Assembly: GCA_025451995.1 (NCBI GenBank)
Contig: JANWJE010000082.1
Location: 1 to 49,271 of the forward strand
From: Parachlamydiaceae bacterium
Lineage (GTDB): Bacteria; Chlamydiota; Chlamydiia; Chlamydiales; Parachlamydiaceae
DNA length: 49,271 nt
Direction of reading: 5' to 3'
A program made the translations under genes and the position numbers. A model generated the notes under the pieces. It was not told the origin of the DNA. It made no database searches and was given only the letters and a program-made list of their open reading frames with translations. Below are positions 1-8,872 of this stretch, piece after piece. The stretch's first letter is position 1. Each line of letters starts with the position of its first letter.

Positions 1-2
1 AC

Positions 3-115
3 TTTTGGGCTGCTTCAAAGCCCCGGGGTTGAGAGATCGCAAGAGGCATTGTATTGGTTTAATACTATGCCTCTTGCGATCTCTCAACCGCGGGAGCTTT
101 CAAGCTAGCCCAAAA
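3..115. repeat. Long imperfect hairpin upstream of nuoA
   Basis: Two arms of about 53-55 bases (3-55 and 61-115) pair almost fully around a 5-base loop (GGTTT). The core GAGAGATCGCAAGAGGCAT on the left is matched by its complement on the right, with a few mismatches near the outer ends (GGGCTGCTTC against GAAGCTAGCCC). It could be a terminator-like structure of an upstream gene, but there is no clear T-tract after it. Its size and imperfection fit a small dispersed inverted-repeat element better. Its ends differ from the TAGACCTCTT family seen elsewhere in the window. Confidence 0.75.
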
Positions 116-158
116 TTCCAATATTCAGCTGGAAGCAGTATATATCATCATTTTTCTA

Positions 159-164
159 TATAAT
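159..164 (+). promoter_or_regulatory. nuoA: Candidate -10 box for the nuoA operon
   Basis: A perfect TATAAT lies about 98 bases upstream of the nuoA start, after the hairpin and before the AT-rich leader. No convincing -35 hexamer sits 16-18 bases upstream, so this is a weak call based on the -10 alone. Confidence 0.3.
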
Positions 165-261
165 GCCAGAGTTTGATTATTGTTTCAAGCCGGGTGAATG
201 CTCCTTTACAAAAAAAAAATTTGATAGTATGAAGAGGATATTTTAATTCCGTTGAGTAAGA

Positions 262-618
262 ATGACAAGTTATCTCTCCATCTATGTCTATTTTTTTTTA
301 GTGATCGCCATTACACTCCTTGTACTGGGTTCTTCCACTCTTTTTCCAGCGCGGAAAAAATCGCCCGTGAAATACATGCCCTATGAATCGGGAATTCATA
401 CTGAAACACACCTCTTGAAAGAGCGCTTTACAATGCATCATTATTTAGTTGCATTGATGTTTTTAGTCTTTGATATTGAAGTCATTTTTCTTTATCCCTG
501 GGCAGTGATCGCAAAAAAAATGGGCCCTTTTGCTTTTTTCGAAATGCTCTTTTTTTTAGCTGCTCTTATGGTTGGATTTATTTATGCTTGGCGAAAAGGG
601 GGCCTTCAATGGGAGTAA
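262..618 (+). CDS. nuoA: NADH-quinone oxidoreductase subunit A
   Basis: Small membrane subunit of proton-pumping complex I (NDH-1), at the junction of membrane and peripheral arms. The 118 residues carry three hydrophobic helices (about 7-28, 62-82, 88-110). They also show the family signature: PYESG, then a loop, then a [11 protein letters not shown] segment whose acidic residues are characteristic of NuoA/ND3. The length is normal. It is the first gene of a nine-gene run (nuoA to nuoI) with overlapping or near-contiguous junctions, so the operon is translationally coupled. The ribosome site before the ATG is weak (GAGTAAGA); a stronger AAGAGGA lies further up. Identification is secure from sequence motifs and gene order. 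Confidence 0.96.
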   Translation: MTSYLSIYVYFFLVIAITLLVLGSSTLFPARKKSPVKYMPYESGIHTETHLLKERFTMHHYLVALMFLVFDIEVIFLYPWAVIAKKMGPFAFFEMLFFLAALMVGFIYAWRKGGLQWE

Positions 619-1112
619 ATCAACCGTATCAGCCAAGAGAAAATCTCCCTTTTTTTGTTGCCCCTTTTGAGAAATTGATTCAATGGGCAAGAAGCAACTC
701 ATTATGGCCAGCTCAATTTGGGCTTGCATGCTGCGCCATCGAAATGATGTCGACAGCTGCCAGCCGCTATGATATGTCGCGCTTTGGAATGGAGGTCTTT
801 AGGGCATCTCCTCGCCAAAGCGATGTGATGATTGTGGCGGGAAGAGTGAGTCAAAAGATGGCCCCGGTTCTCGTGACAATCTATGAACAAATGCTCGATC
901 CCAAATGGGTGGTTGCGATGGGGGACTGTGCTTCTTGCTCAGGTGTTTTTAATAACTATGCCGTGATTCAGGGAGTCGATCGATTAGTCCCTGTCGATGT
1001 TTACGTTGCGGGATGCCCTCCACGCCCGGAAGCCCTCATCGATGGACTGATTGTTTTACAACAGAAAATCCAATCGAAAGAGGTAAGGAAAGATGATCGG
1101 AGGCACACTTGA
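609..1112 (+). CDS. nuoB: NADH-quinone oxidoreductase subunit B
   Basis: Peripheral-arm subunit that holds the terminal iron-sulfur cluster N2, which hands electrons to quinone. The ligands are visible: the tandem C41-C42 in [10 protein letters not shown]107 in GDCASC and C136 in AGCPPRPEA. The 167-residue length is typical. The ATG at 609 is preferred over an in-frame TTG at 588: it follows an AAAAGGGGG stretch with normal spacing and overlaps the end of nuoA by 10 bases. It sits between nuoA and nuoC as in other NDH-1 operons. Confidence 0.96.
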   Translation: MGVNQPYQPRENLPFFVAPFEKLIQWARSNSLWPAQFGLACCAIEMMSTAASRYDMSRFGMEVFRASPRQSDVMIVAGRVSQKMAPVLVTIYEQMLDPKWVVAMGDCASCSGVFNNYAVIQGVDRLVPVDVYVAGCPPRPEALIDGLIVLQQKIQSKEVRKDDRRHT

Positions 1113-1639
1113 AAACCTTTGAAGTGGTTGAACGGTTAAAAGAGAGTCAAAGAGATCTATCCTTTAAAGAATTTGATTTTAGAGATGAAATCACTTTAGA
1201 AGTGAAAAGTGAACAACACTTAGACGTTCTCTCTTATTTTAAAAAAAATGGGTTTGAAGTGTTGATGGACCTGACGGGGGTCGATTATTTAGAGCCGGAA
1301 ATTGGGACCAAGATCGTCTATCTCCTTCATTCTCCATCCGATTTTCAAAGAATTAGGATAGCCCTCTTTGTTCCCAGGGAGGGGGTGGTATCCTCTGCGA
1401 CACACCTTTGGGAAGGGGCTGATTGGTATGAAAGAGAATTATACGATCTCTTTGGTGTGCATTTTGAAGGTCATCCAGATTTAAAGCGTATTTTAATGCC
1501 GGACAATTGGATAGGGCATCCCTTGCAAAAAGATTATCCTCTTACGGAGGAACCGGTCTCTTTTAAACATGGGGTAAAGCCAAAAGTCCCATCAGAAATC
1601 ATTCATGTGACAAGAAAACAAAAAAATATTCATGAGTAA
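1109..1639 (+). CDS. nuoC: NADH-quinone oxidoreductase subunit C (30 kDa)
   Basis: Peripheral-arm subunit of complex I without cofactors. The family signature [10 protein letters not shown], then [10 protein letters not shown] and a [10 protein letters not shown] tail, is plain in the C-terminal third; 176 residues is normal for a stand-alone NuoC. The start appears to be TTG at 1109: a strong GGAGG at 1099-1103 lies five bases before it, and the TTGA overlaps the stop codon of nuoB. No ATG is in a better position. It is separate from NuoD, unlike the NuoCD fusion of Escherichia coli. Confidence 0.94.
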   Translation: MKTFEVVERLKESQRDLSFKEFDFRDEITLEVKSEQHLDVLSYFKKNGFEVLMDLTGVDYLEPEIGTKIVYLLHSPSDFQRIRIALFVPREGVVSSATHLWEGADWYERELYDLFGVHFEGHPDLKRILMPDNWIGHPLQKDYPLTEEPVSFKHGVKPKVPSEIIHVTRKQKNIHE

Positions 1640-1642
1640 AAC

Positions 1643-2845
1643 ATGACTAAAGTCACAGAAGATCTTAGCCTCGAACACACAGGGGATATCTTAGAACTCA
1701 ATTTAGGTCCTCAACACCCTTCGACGCATGGTGTATTGAGAATTAAACTAAAATTAGATGGCGAAGTCGTTCTTTCAGCTGAACCGGTGATTGGATACTT
1801 GCATACAGGGATTGAAAAAGAATGTGAAACGCGAACCTATTTTCAAGTTTTCCCCCTTATAGACCGCCTCGATTATCTCTCAGGACCGATAGAAGAGCAT
1901 GGCTATGCCTCAGCAGTAGAAAAATTGATGCAAGTTGACGTGCCTGAACGGGCGCAAATCATTCGCGTCATTCTGATGGAACTGGCCCGCATTGCCAGTC
2001 ATTTGATTTGGGCGGGAACGAGCGCCTTGGAACTGAATATGTCCTCCGTTTACATGTATTGTTTTGCTGAAAGGGAAAAAATCTTAGATATTCTTGAAGG
2101 ATATTCGGGTGCTCGGATGTTCCCCAACTGCTGGCGGGTTGGCGGACTTGCCTTTGATTTAAACCCGGAATTTGAAGAGCAGGTGCATGCCTTTTTAAAA
2201 TCCTTCCCAAAGACATGGAAAGATCTCGACAATCTTCTCACACATAATTATGTGTGGTGTGAACGGTTGCAAGGCGTAGCGGTCATCGACAGAGAAACAT
2301 GCAATCAATACATGTGCACGGGTCCTGTGATTAGAGCAACTGGGGAGCCTTACGATGTGCGTAAAATTTACCCTTATAGCGGTTATGAAGATTATATTTT
2401 TGATGTCCCGACGAAGACCACATGCGATGCTTATGCCCGCTATCTCATTCGGATGGAAGAGATGCGCCAAAGCGCATCAATTATCGAGCAAGCCTTAGGG
2501 CGGTTAAGGCCGGGACCTGTGATTACCGGCAATCGCAAAGTTGCACTTCCTCCAAGGCAAGAATTAGCGAGAAGTATGGAAGCGGTTATCCATCAATTTA
2601 AGTTGATCAGCGAAGGGTTGCATCCTCCCATAGGCGAGGTCTACCATCCTGTCGAATCTCCGAGGGGCGAGCTTGGATATTATCTCGTGAGCGATGGGGG
2701 CAATCGCCCCTATCGCCTCCGAGTCAGGTCGCCTTCTTTTCCCCATATTCAAGTTTTAAAGAAAGTGTTGCGGGGATTAATTCTTTCAGATGTGATCGTA
2801 GCGATTGCAAGTGTAGACCCGATTTTAGGAGATGTGGATAGATGA
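1643..2845 (+). CDS. nuoD: NADH-quinone oxidoreductase subunit D (49 kDa)
   Basis: Forms the quinone-binding pocket together with NuoB and descends from the large subunit of NiFe hydrogenases. The quinone-site loop GPQHPSTHGVLR (about residues 22-33) is intact, including the conserved histidine; further family blocks are GYLHTGIEK, RLDYLSG and the C-terminal DPILGDVDR. At 400 residues it is full length. It starts three bases after nuoC, and its ATGA end overlaps nuoE. Confidence 0.97.
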   Translation: MTKVTEDLSLEHTGDILELNLGPQHPSTHGVLRIKLKLDGEVVLSAEPVIGYLHTGIEKECETRTYFQVFPLIDRLDYLSGPIEEHGYASAVEKLMQVDVPERAQIIRVILMELARIASHLIWAGTSALELNMSSVYMYCFAEREKILDILEGYSGARMFPNCWRVGGLAFDLNPEFEEQVHAFLKSFPKTWKDLDNLLTHNYVWCERLQGVAVIDRETCNQYMCTGPVIRATGEPYDVRKIYPYSGYEDYIFDVPTKTTCDAYARYLIRMEEMRQSASIIEQALGRLRPGPVITGNRKVALPPRQELARSMEAVIHQFKLISEGLHPPIGEVYHPVESPRGELGYYLVSDGGNRPYRLRVRSPSFPHIQVLKKVLRGLILSDVIVAIASVDPILGDVDR

Positions 2846-3324
2846 AAGAAGAGACCAAAGAACAAATCCTCCAATTGCAAAAAAAATATCCTGAAAAGCG
2901 TTCGGCCCTTCTTCCGGCCCTTCATGTCGCCCAAAGAGAAGCCGGCTATCTTCCACTTGAAATGCAACAAGAAGTGGCGCAACTTTTTGATATTGATCTC
3001 AATGAAGTCCATGCGATAGTCACGTTTTACGATATGTTTTTTGATCAACCTGTTGGCAAGCATGTCATCCATGTGTGTAAAAATGTTTCATGCATGTTGA
3101 GAGGATCTGATGAACTCATCGAACACCTCTGCCATAAACTTCAAGTGAAAGAAAGGGAGAGAACAGCAGATGGTGAATTCACCATCATCCCTTCCGAATG
3201 TTTAGCAGCTTGCGACCGAGCTCCCATGATGATCGTCGACGATCAAGTTGTTGGGCCGGTGAGAAAAGAAGAAGTCGATCGGATTCTCAATGAGGCTAAA
3301 CAAAAAGAGAGAAACCATGCCTGA
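2842..3324 (+). CDS. nuoE: NADH-quinone oxidoreductase subunit E (24 kDa)
   Basis: Thioredoxin-fold subunit of the NADH-oxidising module that holds the [2Fe-2S] cluster N1a. Ligands C79 and C84 (CKNVSC) and C120 and C124 (CLAAC) are all present with the usual spacing. The N-terminal helical part (ALHVAQREAGYLP) is typical. At 160 residues it is complete. The start ATG overlaps the stop of nuoD (ATGA), which implies translational coupling. Confidence 0.96.
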   Translation: MKEETKEQILQLQKKYPEKRSALLPALHVAQREAGYLPLEMQQEVAQLFDIDLNEVHAIVTFYDMFFDQPVGKHVIHVCKNVSCMLRGSDELIEHLCHKLQVKERERTADGEFTIIPSECLAACDRAPMMIVDDQVVGPVRKEEVDRILNEAKQKERNHA

Positions 3325-4621
3325 ATTGCGCGTCCTCATGAAGCACGGAGAACAACGATCGATTAAGACGTATGAAAAAAATGGCGGATATCAAGCGATC
3401 AGAAAAGCGATCCCCCATATTGCATCCATAGAGATAATTGAAATTGTTAAGAAATCGGGCTTAAGAGGAAGAGGGGGGGCCGGATTTCCAACAGGTGTTA
3501 AATGGGGGTTTATCCCTAAAGACTCCACTCAACCTAAATACTTAGTGTGCAATTGCGATGAAAGTGAACCCGGCACTTTTAAAGACAGGTGGCTAATCGA
3601 AAATAATCCCCACCAACTGATTGAGGGGATGATTTTGGCAAGTTATGCGATCGGTTCCCACTTTGCAGTGATTTATTCAAGAGGGGAGTTTTTTGAAGGA
3701 ATAAACATTTTAAATCAAGCAGTCCGAGAAGCGAAAGAACAACACTATTTAGGAAAAAATATCCTAGGATCCGATTATCATCTAGAGATCATCGTTCATC
3801 CGGGTGCTGGCGCTTACATTGCTGGTGAAGAAACGGCCCTCCTCAATTCCTTAGAGGGTTTTCGCGCAACGCCCAGGCTTAAACCTCCATTCCCAGCAGT
3901 TGCCGGTCTCTATCAAAAGCCTACCATCATCAACAATGTGGAAACACTCTCCAACATCCCGCACATCATCAACCGCGGAGCAGACTGGTTTCAATCGCTT
4001 GGAAAGCCCCCAAAAAACAGCGGGACTAAGATTTTTCAGATCAGCGGACAGATTCAAAATCCGGGGTGTTATGAATTTGAACTGGGCGTTTCGCTGAGAG
4101 AAGTGATAGAAACAGCTGGGGGGATGTTTCCCGGGAGAAATTTTAAAGCTTGCTATCCCGGGGGATCCTCCTGCGCCCTTCTCACAAACCGCCATCTCGA
4201 TGTATCGATGGATTTTGAAACTTTAGAAGAGCAGGGATCGGCTCTTGGAACAGCTTCTATCATCGTTATGGATGACACGGCTGATATGGTCAAAGTCGCT
4301 CACCGCTTGATGCAGTTTTATCAAAATGAATCGTGCGGTAAATGCACTCCCTGCCGGGAAGGAACCCGCTGGATCACCCAAGTACTTAGTCGCATTGAAA
4401 AGGGAAGGGGTGTATTTTCAGATTTACCCATGATCGATCAAGTGTGCAAAAGTATGGCGGCCACCTCGTTTTGCCCGTTAGCAGTCGGCGCAGCGCCGCC
4501 GATTATTAGCGCCATCGCTGAATTTAAAAACGAATTTGAAGATTATATCCGCCGCAACCCCCATGCCGACCGGACTCCTGAAATGAAAATCGCCTACCCC
4601 TATCAAGGAACGTGTGTATGA
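3317..4621 (+). CDS. nuoF: NADH-quinone oxidoreductase subunit F (51 kDa)
   Basis: Binds NADH and FMN and is the electron entry point of complex I. The glycine-rich NADH loop GRGGAGFP is at residues 51-58, followed by the FMN-site block CNCDESEPGTFKDR. Cluster N3 ligands are C340, C343 and C346 (ESCGKCTPCREG) and C386. I chose ATG 3317, which overlaps the end of nuoE by 8 bases and has AAAGAGAGA before it, rather than an upstream in-frame ATG at 3290 that would overlap nuoE by 35 bases. The resulting 434 residues match the family. Confidence 0.97.
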   Translation: MPELRVLMKHGEQRSIKTYEKNGGYQAIRKAIPHIASIEIIEIVKKSGLRGRGGAGFPTGVKWGFIPKDSTQPKYLVCNCDESEPGTFKDRWLIENNPHQLIEGMILASYAIGSHFAVIYSRGEFFEGINILNQAVREAKEQHYLGKNILGSDYHLEIIVHPGAGAYIAGEETALLNSLEGFRATPRLKPPFPAVAGLYQKPTIINNVETLSNIPHIINRGADWFQSLGKPPKNSGTKIFQISGQIQNPGCYEFELGVSLREVIETAGGMFPGRNFKACYPGGSSCALLTNRHLDVSMDFETLEEQGSALGTASIIVMDDTADMVKVAHRLMQFYQNESCGKCTPCREGTRWITQVLSRIEKGRGVFSDLPMIDQVCKSMAATSFCPLAVGAAPPIISAIAEFKNEFEDYIRRNPHADRTPEMKIAYPYQGTCV

Positions 4622-6903
4622 GCGAAAAGATCCTCCCGATGGTGACATTGACAATCGATGGGCAAGAGGTGACGGTCCCTCAAGGAACAACCGTGTACCA
4701 TGCATGCAAGCAATTGGAAATTAATATCCCTATTTTTTGCTATCTGGATCGCCTTCCTCCCTTTGGCGCCTGTCGTGTATGTATGGTGGAAGTTGAAAAA
4801 ATGGCCAAGCCGCAAACATCTTGCACCCTTGAAGTGAAAGAGGGAATGGTCGTCAAAACACAAAGCGCCTTAGCGGAAGAAGCCCGCAAGCAAATCTTAG
4901 AATTTTTACTCATCAACCATCCACTCGATTGTCCCATTTGCGATCGGGCCGGAGAATGTCCCTTACAAGATAATACCCTCCATTATGGCCCGGGGCTCAG
5001 CCGTTTTTTTGAAGAGAAACGAAAGTTTAAAAAGCCTCTCCCGCTTGGACCGGTCTTAATGCTCGACCGCGAGCGATGCATCAGCTGTGCGAGATGCACC
5101 CGCTTTTCTGATGAAATTTCAGGAGATCATGCCTTGCAATTCATTGAACGAGGCTATAAAACAGAGGTCGGAACGCCGGGGGAAAAACCCGCCGAGTCGA
5201 AGTACATTGGCAATACGATCATGATCTGCCCTGTAGGGGCTTTGACAAGCCAGGTGTATCGCTTTCGCGCTCGCCCTTGGGATAATGATTCCAACACAAG
5301 CTCTTGCACCTTATGTCCGGTGGGTTGCAGTGCAATCTTTGATTCGCGCGATGGTGAAATCATGCGGGTAAGATCGAGAGAAAACAAGCACGTCAATGAT
5401 ATTTGGCTCTGCGATAAGGGATGGTTTGGCTATGAATTTGTCTATCATCCCGATCGATTGATGCAGCCTCTCATCCGCAAACATGGAAAATTGGAGCCCG
5501 CAAGTTGGGAAGAAGCACTTTCCTTTGCAGCAAAAAAAATTGAACAGAAAGGTAAAGTCGCGGGCTTAGGGGGCAATCCTTTAACTTTTGAAGAAAATTT
5601 TCTCTTTCAACAATTGATTCGTAAAGGAGCTCATTCGCCCCACGTCGATCATCGCATTGGAGTGCCAATTGTTGAAGAGCAAGATGAAGGTATTCCTCCT
5701 GGTATGGAAATCTCTATTGGGCAATTAGAAGAACTCACATTTGTACTTTTAATCGGGGTTGATTTAACCGAGGAATTTCCGGTCATTTGGTTAAGACTGC
5801 GACAAGCGCTCAACAAAGGGGCTAAAGTCATTTATATCGGTCATTTTGGTTTGGAAATTTCATCCCTTCTCACTGAAAATATTCTCCATTCCCCCGGGGA
5901 AGAAATCAAAATGCTCGAACAACATCTCGCTCGCTTTCAAGGGGAAAGCAATGGGGCGGTTTTTGTTGGAAGACAATATTTAAATACACACGATCGAAAA
6001 AATATTTTGTCCCTTCTTCATAGCTATTGCCATGCAAGCCACCTCTCTTTGAATATTATGGAAGGAAGGGGAAATAGTTTAGGTGCTCGTTTAGCGGGAA
6101 TGCATCCGGAATTTGACCCGTTTGGAAAAAAAGCCCTTTCCCGTGGAATGAATGCGCATCAAGTGTTCACTGAAGCCGCAGCACATGGTTGGGACCTTCT
6201 TTATGTCGCCGGTTCTAATCCAGCGATTAAAATGCCATCATCGTTATGGAAAGAGGTGAGGGCCAAATTGGGATGCCTCGTTGTCCAAGATTTATTTTTA
6301 ACTGAAACAGCCGAACAAGCAGATGTTGTATTGCCCACTCTTTCATTCATTGAAAAGGAAGGGAGTTTTATCAATATCGAAGGGCGGATTCAAAAACTGC
6401 ACCCTGGAAAAGCGATCCCGAAAACCCTTTTCAGCGATTTAGACATCTTCAAAGCAATTGCAAAAAAAATCCAACTCAATCTAGAAGGTCCTCCCCAGCA
6501 GATCCTCACAGCCGGCCAAAAGATACCCATCCATAGGAAAGCCCATCAAACCAAACAACGGCAACAGGCAAGAACAACGAAAGGAAATCTCTTAGCCACA
6601 TTTACCCATCCATTGTTTGATCATGGGGTGAGAATGAGGCATAATCCCCATCTCTTCGCCCTTTCAAAGGGTCCTTATGTGAGAATTTCGCCCAAAAATG
6701 GGGCTGAGAGACAACTCAAAACTGAAGACCCGGTCAACATCATCGCAAATGGAACGGCCCTTTCTTGCAAAGTAAAATTAGACGAAAAAGTTTCCGATGG
6801 AACGATCGTCCTTCCCCTAGGTTTTGAAAAAATATTGCCCATTCATGAACTGAGCACAGAGCTAATTAATGGGATGGAAATAGAAATACAAAGGGGAAAT
6901 TAG
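4618..6903 (+). CDS. nuoG: NADH-quinone oxidoreductase subunit G (75 kDa)
   Basis: Large iron-sulfur subunit of the NADH module. The ferredoxin-like [2Fe-2S] site uses C41, C52, C55 and C69. The His-Cys3 site uses H101, C105, C108 and C114, and the next [4Fe-4S] site C154, C157, C160 and C204. A fourth set, C230, C233, C237 and C265, has the CxxCxxxC-x27-C spacing of cluster N7, which only some bacteria keep. A molybdopterin-oxidoreductase-like domain without obvious cofactor residues follows. ATG 4618 overlaps the nuoF stop (ATGA) with AAGGA upstream; a GTG six bases earlier is the alternative. Confidence 0.97.
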   Translation: MSEKILPMVTLTIDGQEVTVPQGTTVYHACKQLEINIPIFCYLDRLPPFGACRVCMVEVEKMAKPQTSCTLEVKEGMVVKTQSALAEEARKQILEFLLINHPLDCPICDRAGECPLQDNTLHYGPGLSRFFEEKRKFKKPLPLGPVLMLDRERCISCARCTRFSDEISGDHALQFIERGYKTEVGTPGEKPAESKYIGNTIMICPVGALTSQVYRFRARPWDNDSNTSSCTLCPVGCSAIFDSRDGEIMRVRSRENKHVNDIWLCDKGWFGYEFVYHPDRLMQPLIRKHGKLEPASWEEALSFAAKKIEQKGKVAGLGGNPLTFEENFLFQQLIRKGAHSPHVDHRIGVPIVEEQDEGIPPGMEISIGQLEELTFVLLIGVDLTEEFPVIWLRLRQALNKGAKVIYIGHFGLEISSLLTENILHSPGEEIKMLEQHLARFQGESNGAVFVGRQYLNTHDRKNILSLLHSYCHASHLSLNIMEGRGNSLGARLAGMHPEFDPFGKKALSRGMNAHQVFTEAAAHGWDLLYVAGSNPAIKMPSSLWKEVRAKLGCLVVQDLFLTETAEQADVVLPTLSFIEKEGSFINIEGRIQKLHPGKAIPKTLFSDLDIFKAIAKKIQLNLEGPPQQILTAGQKIPIHRKAHQTKQRQQARTTKGNLLATFTHPLFDHGVRMRHNPHLFALSKGPYVRISPKNGAERQLKTEDPVNIIANGTALSCKVKLDEKVSDGTIVLPLGFEKILPIHELSTELINGMEIEIQRGN

Positions 6904-6906
6904 CTT

Positions 6907-7890
6907 ATGTACGAAATTGCAGTTGCAGCCATCATTAAAGGAATTGTGGTGATCGCGCTCCTCTTTTTAGCTGCCGCCTATATGACATTTATGGAAAGAG
7001 TGGTTATGGCGCGCATGCAGCTGCGCTTGGGGCCAAATCGGGTGGGGCCCTGTGGCCTTTTGCAGCCGATCGCCGATGGGATTAAACTCCTTTGCAAGGA
7101 GCGATTTCAGCCCGAAAGAGCCGATGCCTTCACTTATTGGCTGGGTCCTGCAATTGCGCTATTTACGGCTTTATTTTCATTTGCTTTAATCCCCTTCGGG
7201 GGATCGATCACCCTTTTTGGGCACACCGTTGATTTGCATATCGCCGATCTCGATACAGGGATTGTCTTTTTTTTAGCCTTTACTTCACTAGCTGTTTATG
7301 GAGTTGTATTGGCGGGTTGGTCTTCAAATAATCGCTATTCTTTATTAGGGGGGCTGAGGGGAACAGCGCAAATGATTAGCTATGAAATTCCCATGGGACT
7401 TTCTGTGTTGACTGTTGTTCTAGCCGCTGGCGCTTTAGATTTTAATAAAATCGTAGAGGCGCAAAGAGATCACTGGTTTATTTGGACACATCCCATCAGT
7501 TTTATTCTCTATGTCATTGCGATGTTTGCCGAAACCAATCGCGCCCCATTCGACCTTCCTGAGGCTGAACATGAACTCGTTGGGGGGTATAATACAGAAT
7601 ATGGCGGAATTAAATTTGCCATTTTCTTTTTAGGGGAGTATATCAATATGGTGGCTGTTTCAGCCATTGCGGTGACCCTTTTTTTAGGGGGATGGCATGG
7701 ACCCGGAGAGATCCCCATTCTTTGGTTTGTCGTTAAAGTGTTTCTCTTTATTTTTTTCTTTATGTGGGTGCGCGCGACCATGCCCCGTTTCCGCTATGGT
7801 CAATTGATGGATTTTGGATGGAAGGTTTTAACCCCGCTTGCCATCCTCAATTTGGTGCTAACTTCTTTTTACATCTTGGTATTGAAATGA
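6907..7890 (+). CDS. nuoH: NADH-quinone oxidoreductase subunit H
   Basis: Membrane subunit that closes the quinone tunnel and links it to the proton-pumping arm. At 327 residues with about eight hydrophobic helices it matches NuoH/ND1. Signature blocks are [23 protein letters not shown] near residue 36, [18 protein letters not shown] near 206, and [12 protein letters not shown] immediately after. It starts three bases after nuoG and its stop overlaps the nuoI start (ATGA). Confidence 0.97.
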   Translation: MYEIAVAAIIKGIVVIALLFLAAAYMTFMERVVMARMQLRLGPNRVGPCGLLQPIADGIKLLCKERFQPERADAFTYWLGPAIALFTALFSFALIPFGGSITLFGHTVDLHIADLDTGIVFFLAFTSLAVYGVVLAGWSSNNRYSLLGGLRGTAQMISYEIPMGLSVLTVVLAAGALDFNKIVEAQRDHWFIWTHPISFILYVIAMFAETNRAPFDLPEAEHELVGGYNTEYGGIKFAIFFLGEYINMVAVSAIAVTLFLGGWHGPGEIPILWFVVKVFLFIFFFMWVRATMPRFRYGQLMDFGWKVLTPLAILNLVLTSFYILVLK

Positions 7891-8360
7891 AAGAGACAAT
7901 TAAAAAGATCGGTTCAATGATCGGTGGTTTGTTCATTGTCCTTAAATATGCATTTAAGCGGCCTGTGACCATTCAATATCCGGAAATTAAGAGGGCGCTG
8001 CCAAAGCGTTCACGCGGGCTGCACTATCTCACTAAATGGGAAGACGGATTAGAGCGCTGTGTAGGGTGTGAGTTGTGTGCCATTATTTGCCCTGCCCAAG
8101 CGATCTATGTTAAGCCCGCTGAAAACCAGCCGGGGGAAGTGCATTCCCACGGGGAACGCTATGCCTCCGATTTCCAAATCAATATGATGCGTTGCATCTA
8201 TTGCGGCTATTGCGAAGAGGCTTGCCCTACAGGTGCAATTGTTCTCAGCAATGAGTATGAACTTTCAACGTACACTCGAGAAGAGATGATTTTCACTAAA
8301 GAAATCCTTACAGAAAAATACCCGGGACAATCGGGCCGCGATCCCAAAAGACTGATTTGA
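7887..8360 (+). CDS. nuoI: NADH-quinone oxidoreductase subunit I
   Basis: Ferredoxin-like subunit carrying two [4Fe-4S] clusters (N6a and N6b) between NuoG and NuoB. Both CxxCxxCxxxCP motifs are intact: C58, C61, C64, C68 and C103, C106, C109, C113. With ATG 7887, overlapping the nuoH stop, the protein is 157 residues, normal for the family; a longer upstream reading would lie inside nuoH. It is the last nuo gene before the accessory block, and nuoJ appears only at 26114. Confidence 0.96.
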   Translation: MKETIKKIGSMIGGLFIVLKYAFKRPVTIQYPEIKRALPKRSRGLHYLTKWEDGLERCVGCELCAIICPAQAIYVKPAENQPGEVHSHGERYASDFQINMMRCIYCGYCEEACPTGAIVLSNEYELSTYTREEMIFTKEILTEKYPGQSGRDPKRLI

Positions 8361-8362
8361 GA

Positions 8363-8408
8363 TGCTGGAAAAAAGTATCACGAAAATCCCCGGAATTCTA
8401 ATTTTTTC
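8363..8408 (+). repeat. Dispersed repeat, copy 1 (partner at 41149-41190)
   Basis: The 18 bases CGGAATTCTAATTTTTTC at 8391-8408 recur exactly at 41173-41190. The preceding 25-30 bases also align loosely in both places, starting TGCT, then A-rich, then TATC. It sits just after the nuoI stop codon. This suggests a small repeated or formerly mobile sequence rather than a functional terminator. Confidence 0.55.
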
Positions 8409-8482
8409 CCAACCTCTGAGTTATCTATAGTTTATACAGATCGTGATTCAAAATTTTGCCTTAAAGAAATCCCTTCCAAAGC

Positions 8483-8749
8483 AAAAATTAACGATGGTAA
8501 TGATGTAACGATATAACGATTGAACAAAAGAGGTTTTAATTAAAGCAAATGTCATCGATTGCGTGTGTTGAGGCCCTTTGAAAAAAGCACTAAATACGCT
8601 CAATGTCTACGTTTGATTGCTTTTTTTAAAGGGCCCCAACACGCGCAATCGAGAAATTTTCATGCTTTGATCTTTGATCAAAACATGAAGGGTTTAAAAA
8701 AATTTAAAAACTTATCGTTATATCGCTCTATCATTTCTATCGTTGATCT
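8483..8749. repeat. Nested imperfect palindrome, MITE-like
   Basis: Inner arms 8555-8589 and 8618-8652 pair over 35 bases with about three mismatches; the left begins TCGATTGCGTGTGTTGAGG and the right ends CCAACACGCGCAATCGA. Outer arms 8486-8520 and 8713-8749 also pair, sharing ACGATATAACGAT and its near complement with several mismatches. A separate small hairpin, CATGCTTTGATC against GATCAAAACATG, is inserted in the right half (8661-8687). Total size is about 270 bases with no coding capacity, which fits a decayed non-autonomous element. Confidence 0.7.
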
Positions 8750-8872
8750 TGCTGCGAGGTAGAATTTTGTTTCTATCATGGAACCCTGAGAATTTGAAGA
8801 AAAGCAAGATTAAGATCATGATCAAGATCGAGATTAAGAGGGTATACAAGGTGGTTGCAATTTAAGATTAAT

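Larger units (their letters stand above)
8361..8872. other. Non-coding gap after nuoI
   Basis: A 512-base AT-rich stretch with no supportable gene. It holds half of a dispersed repeat at 8363-8408 and a large nested palindrome at about 8483-8749; a purine-rich run (AAGATTAAGATCATGATC and similar) follows at 8803-8840. A 67-codon reading frame at 8559-8762 lies entirely in the palindrome and is rejected. No clear rho-independent terminator for nuoI was found. Confidence 0.7.

Noticed and set aside
588-608. TTG start for nuoB, seven codons upstream
   Set aside because: The ATG at 609 has a better ribosome site and family-like N-terminus.
8559-8762. 67-codon reading frame after nuoI
   Set aside because: It lies wholly inside a nested palindrome, has no ribosome site and resembles no protein; the frame is a by-product of the repeat.
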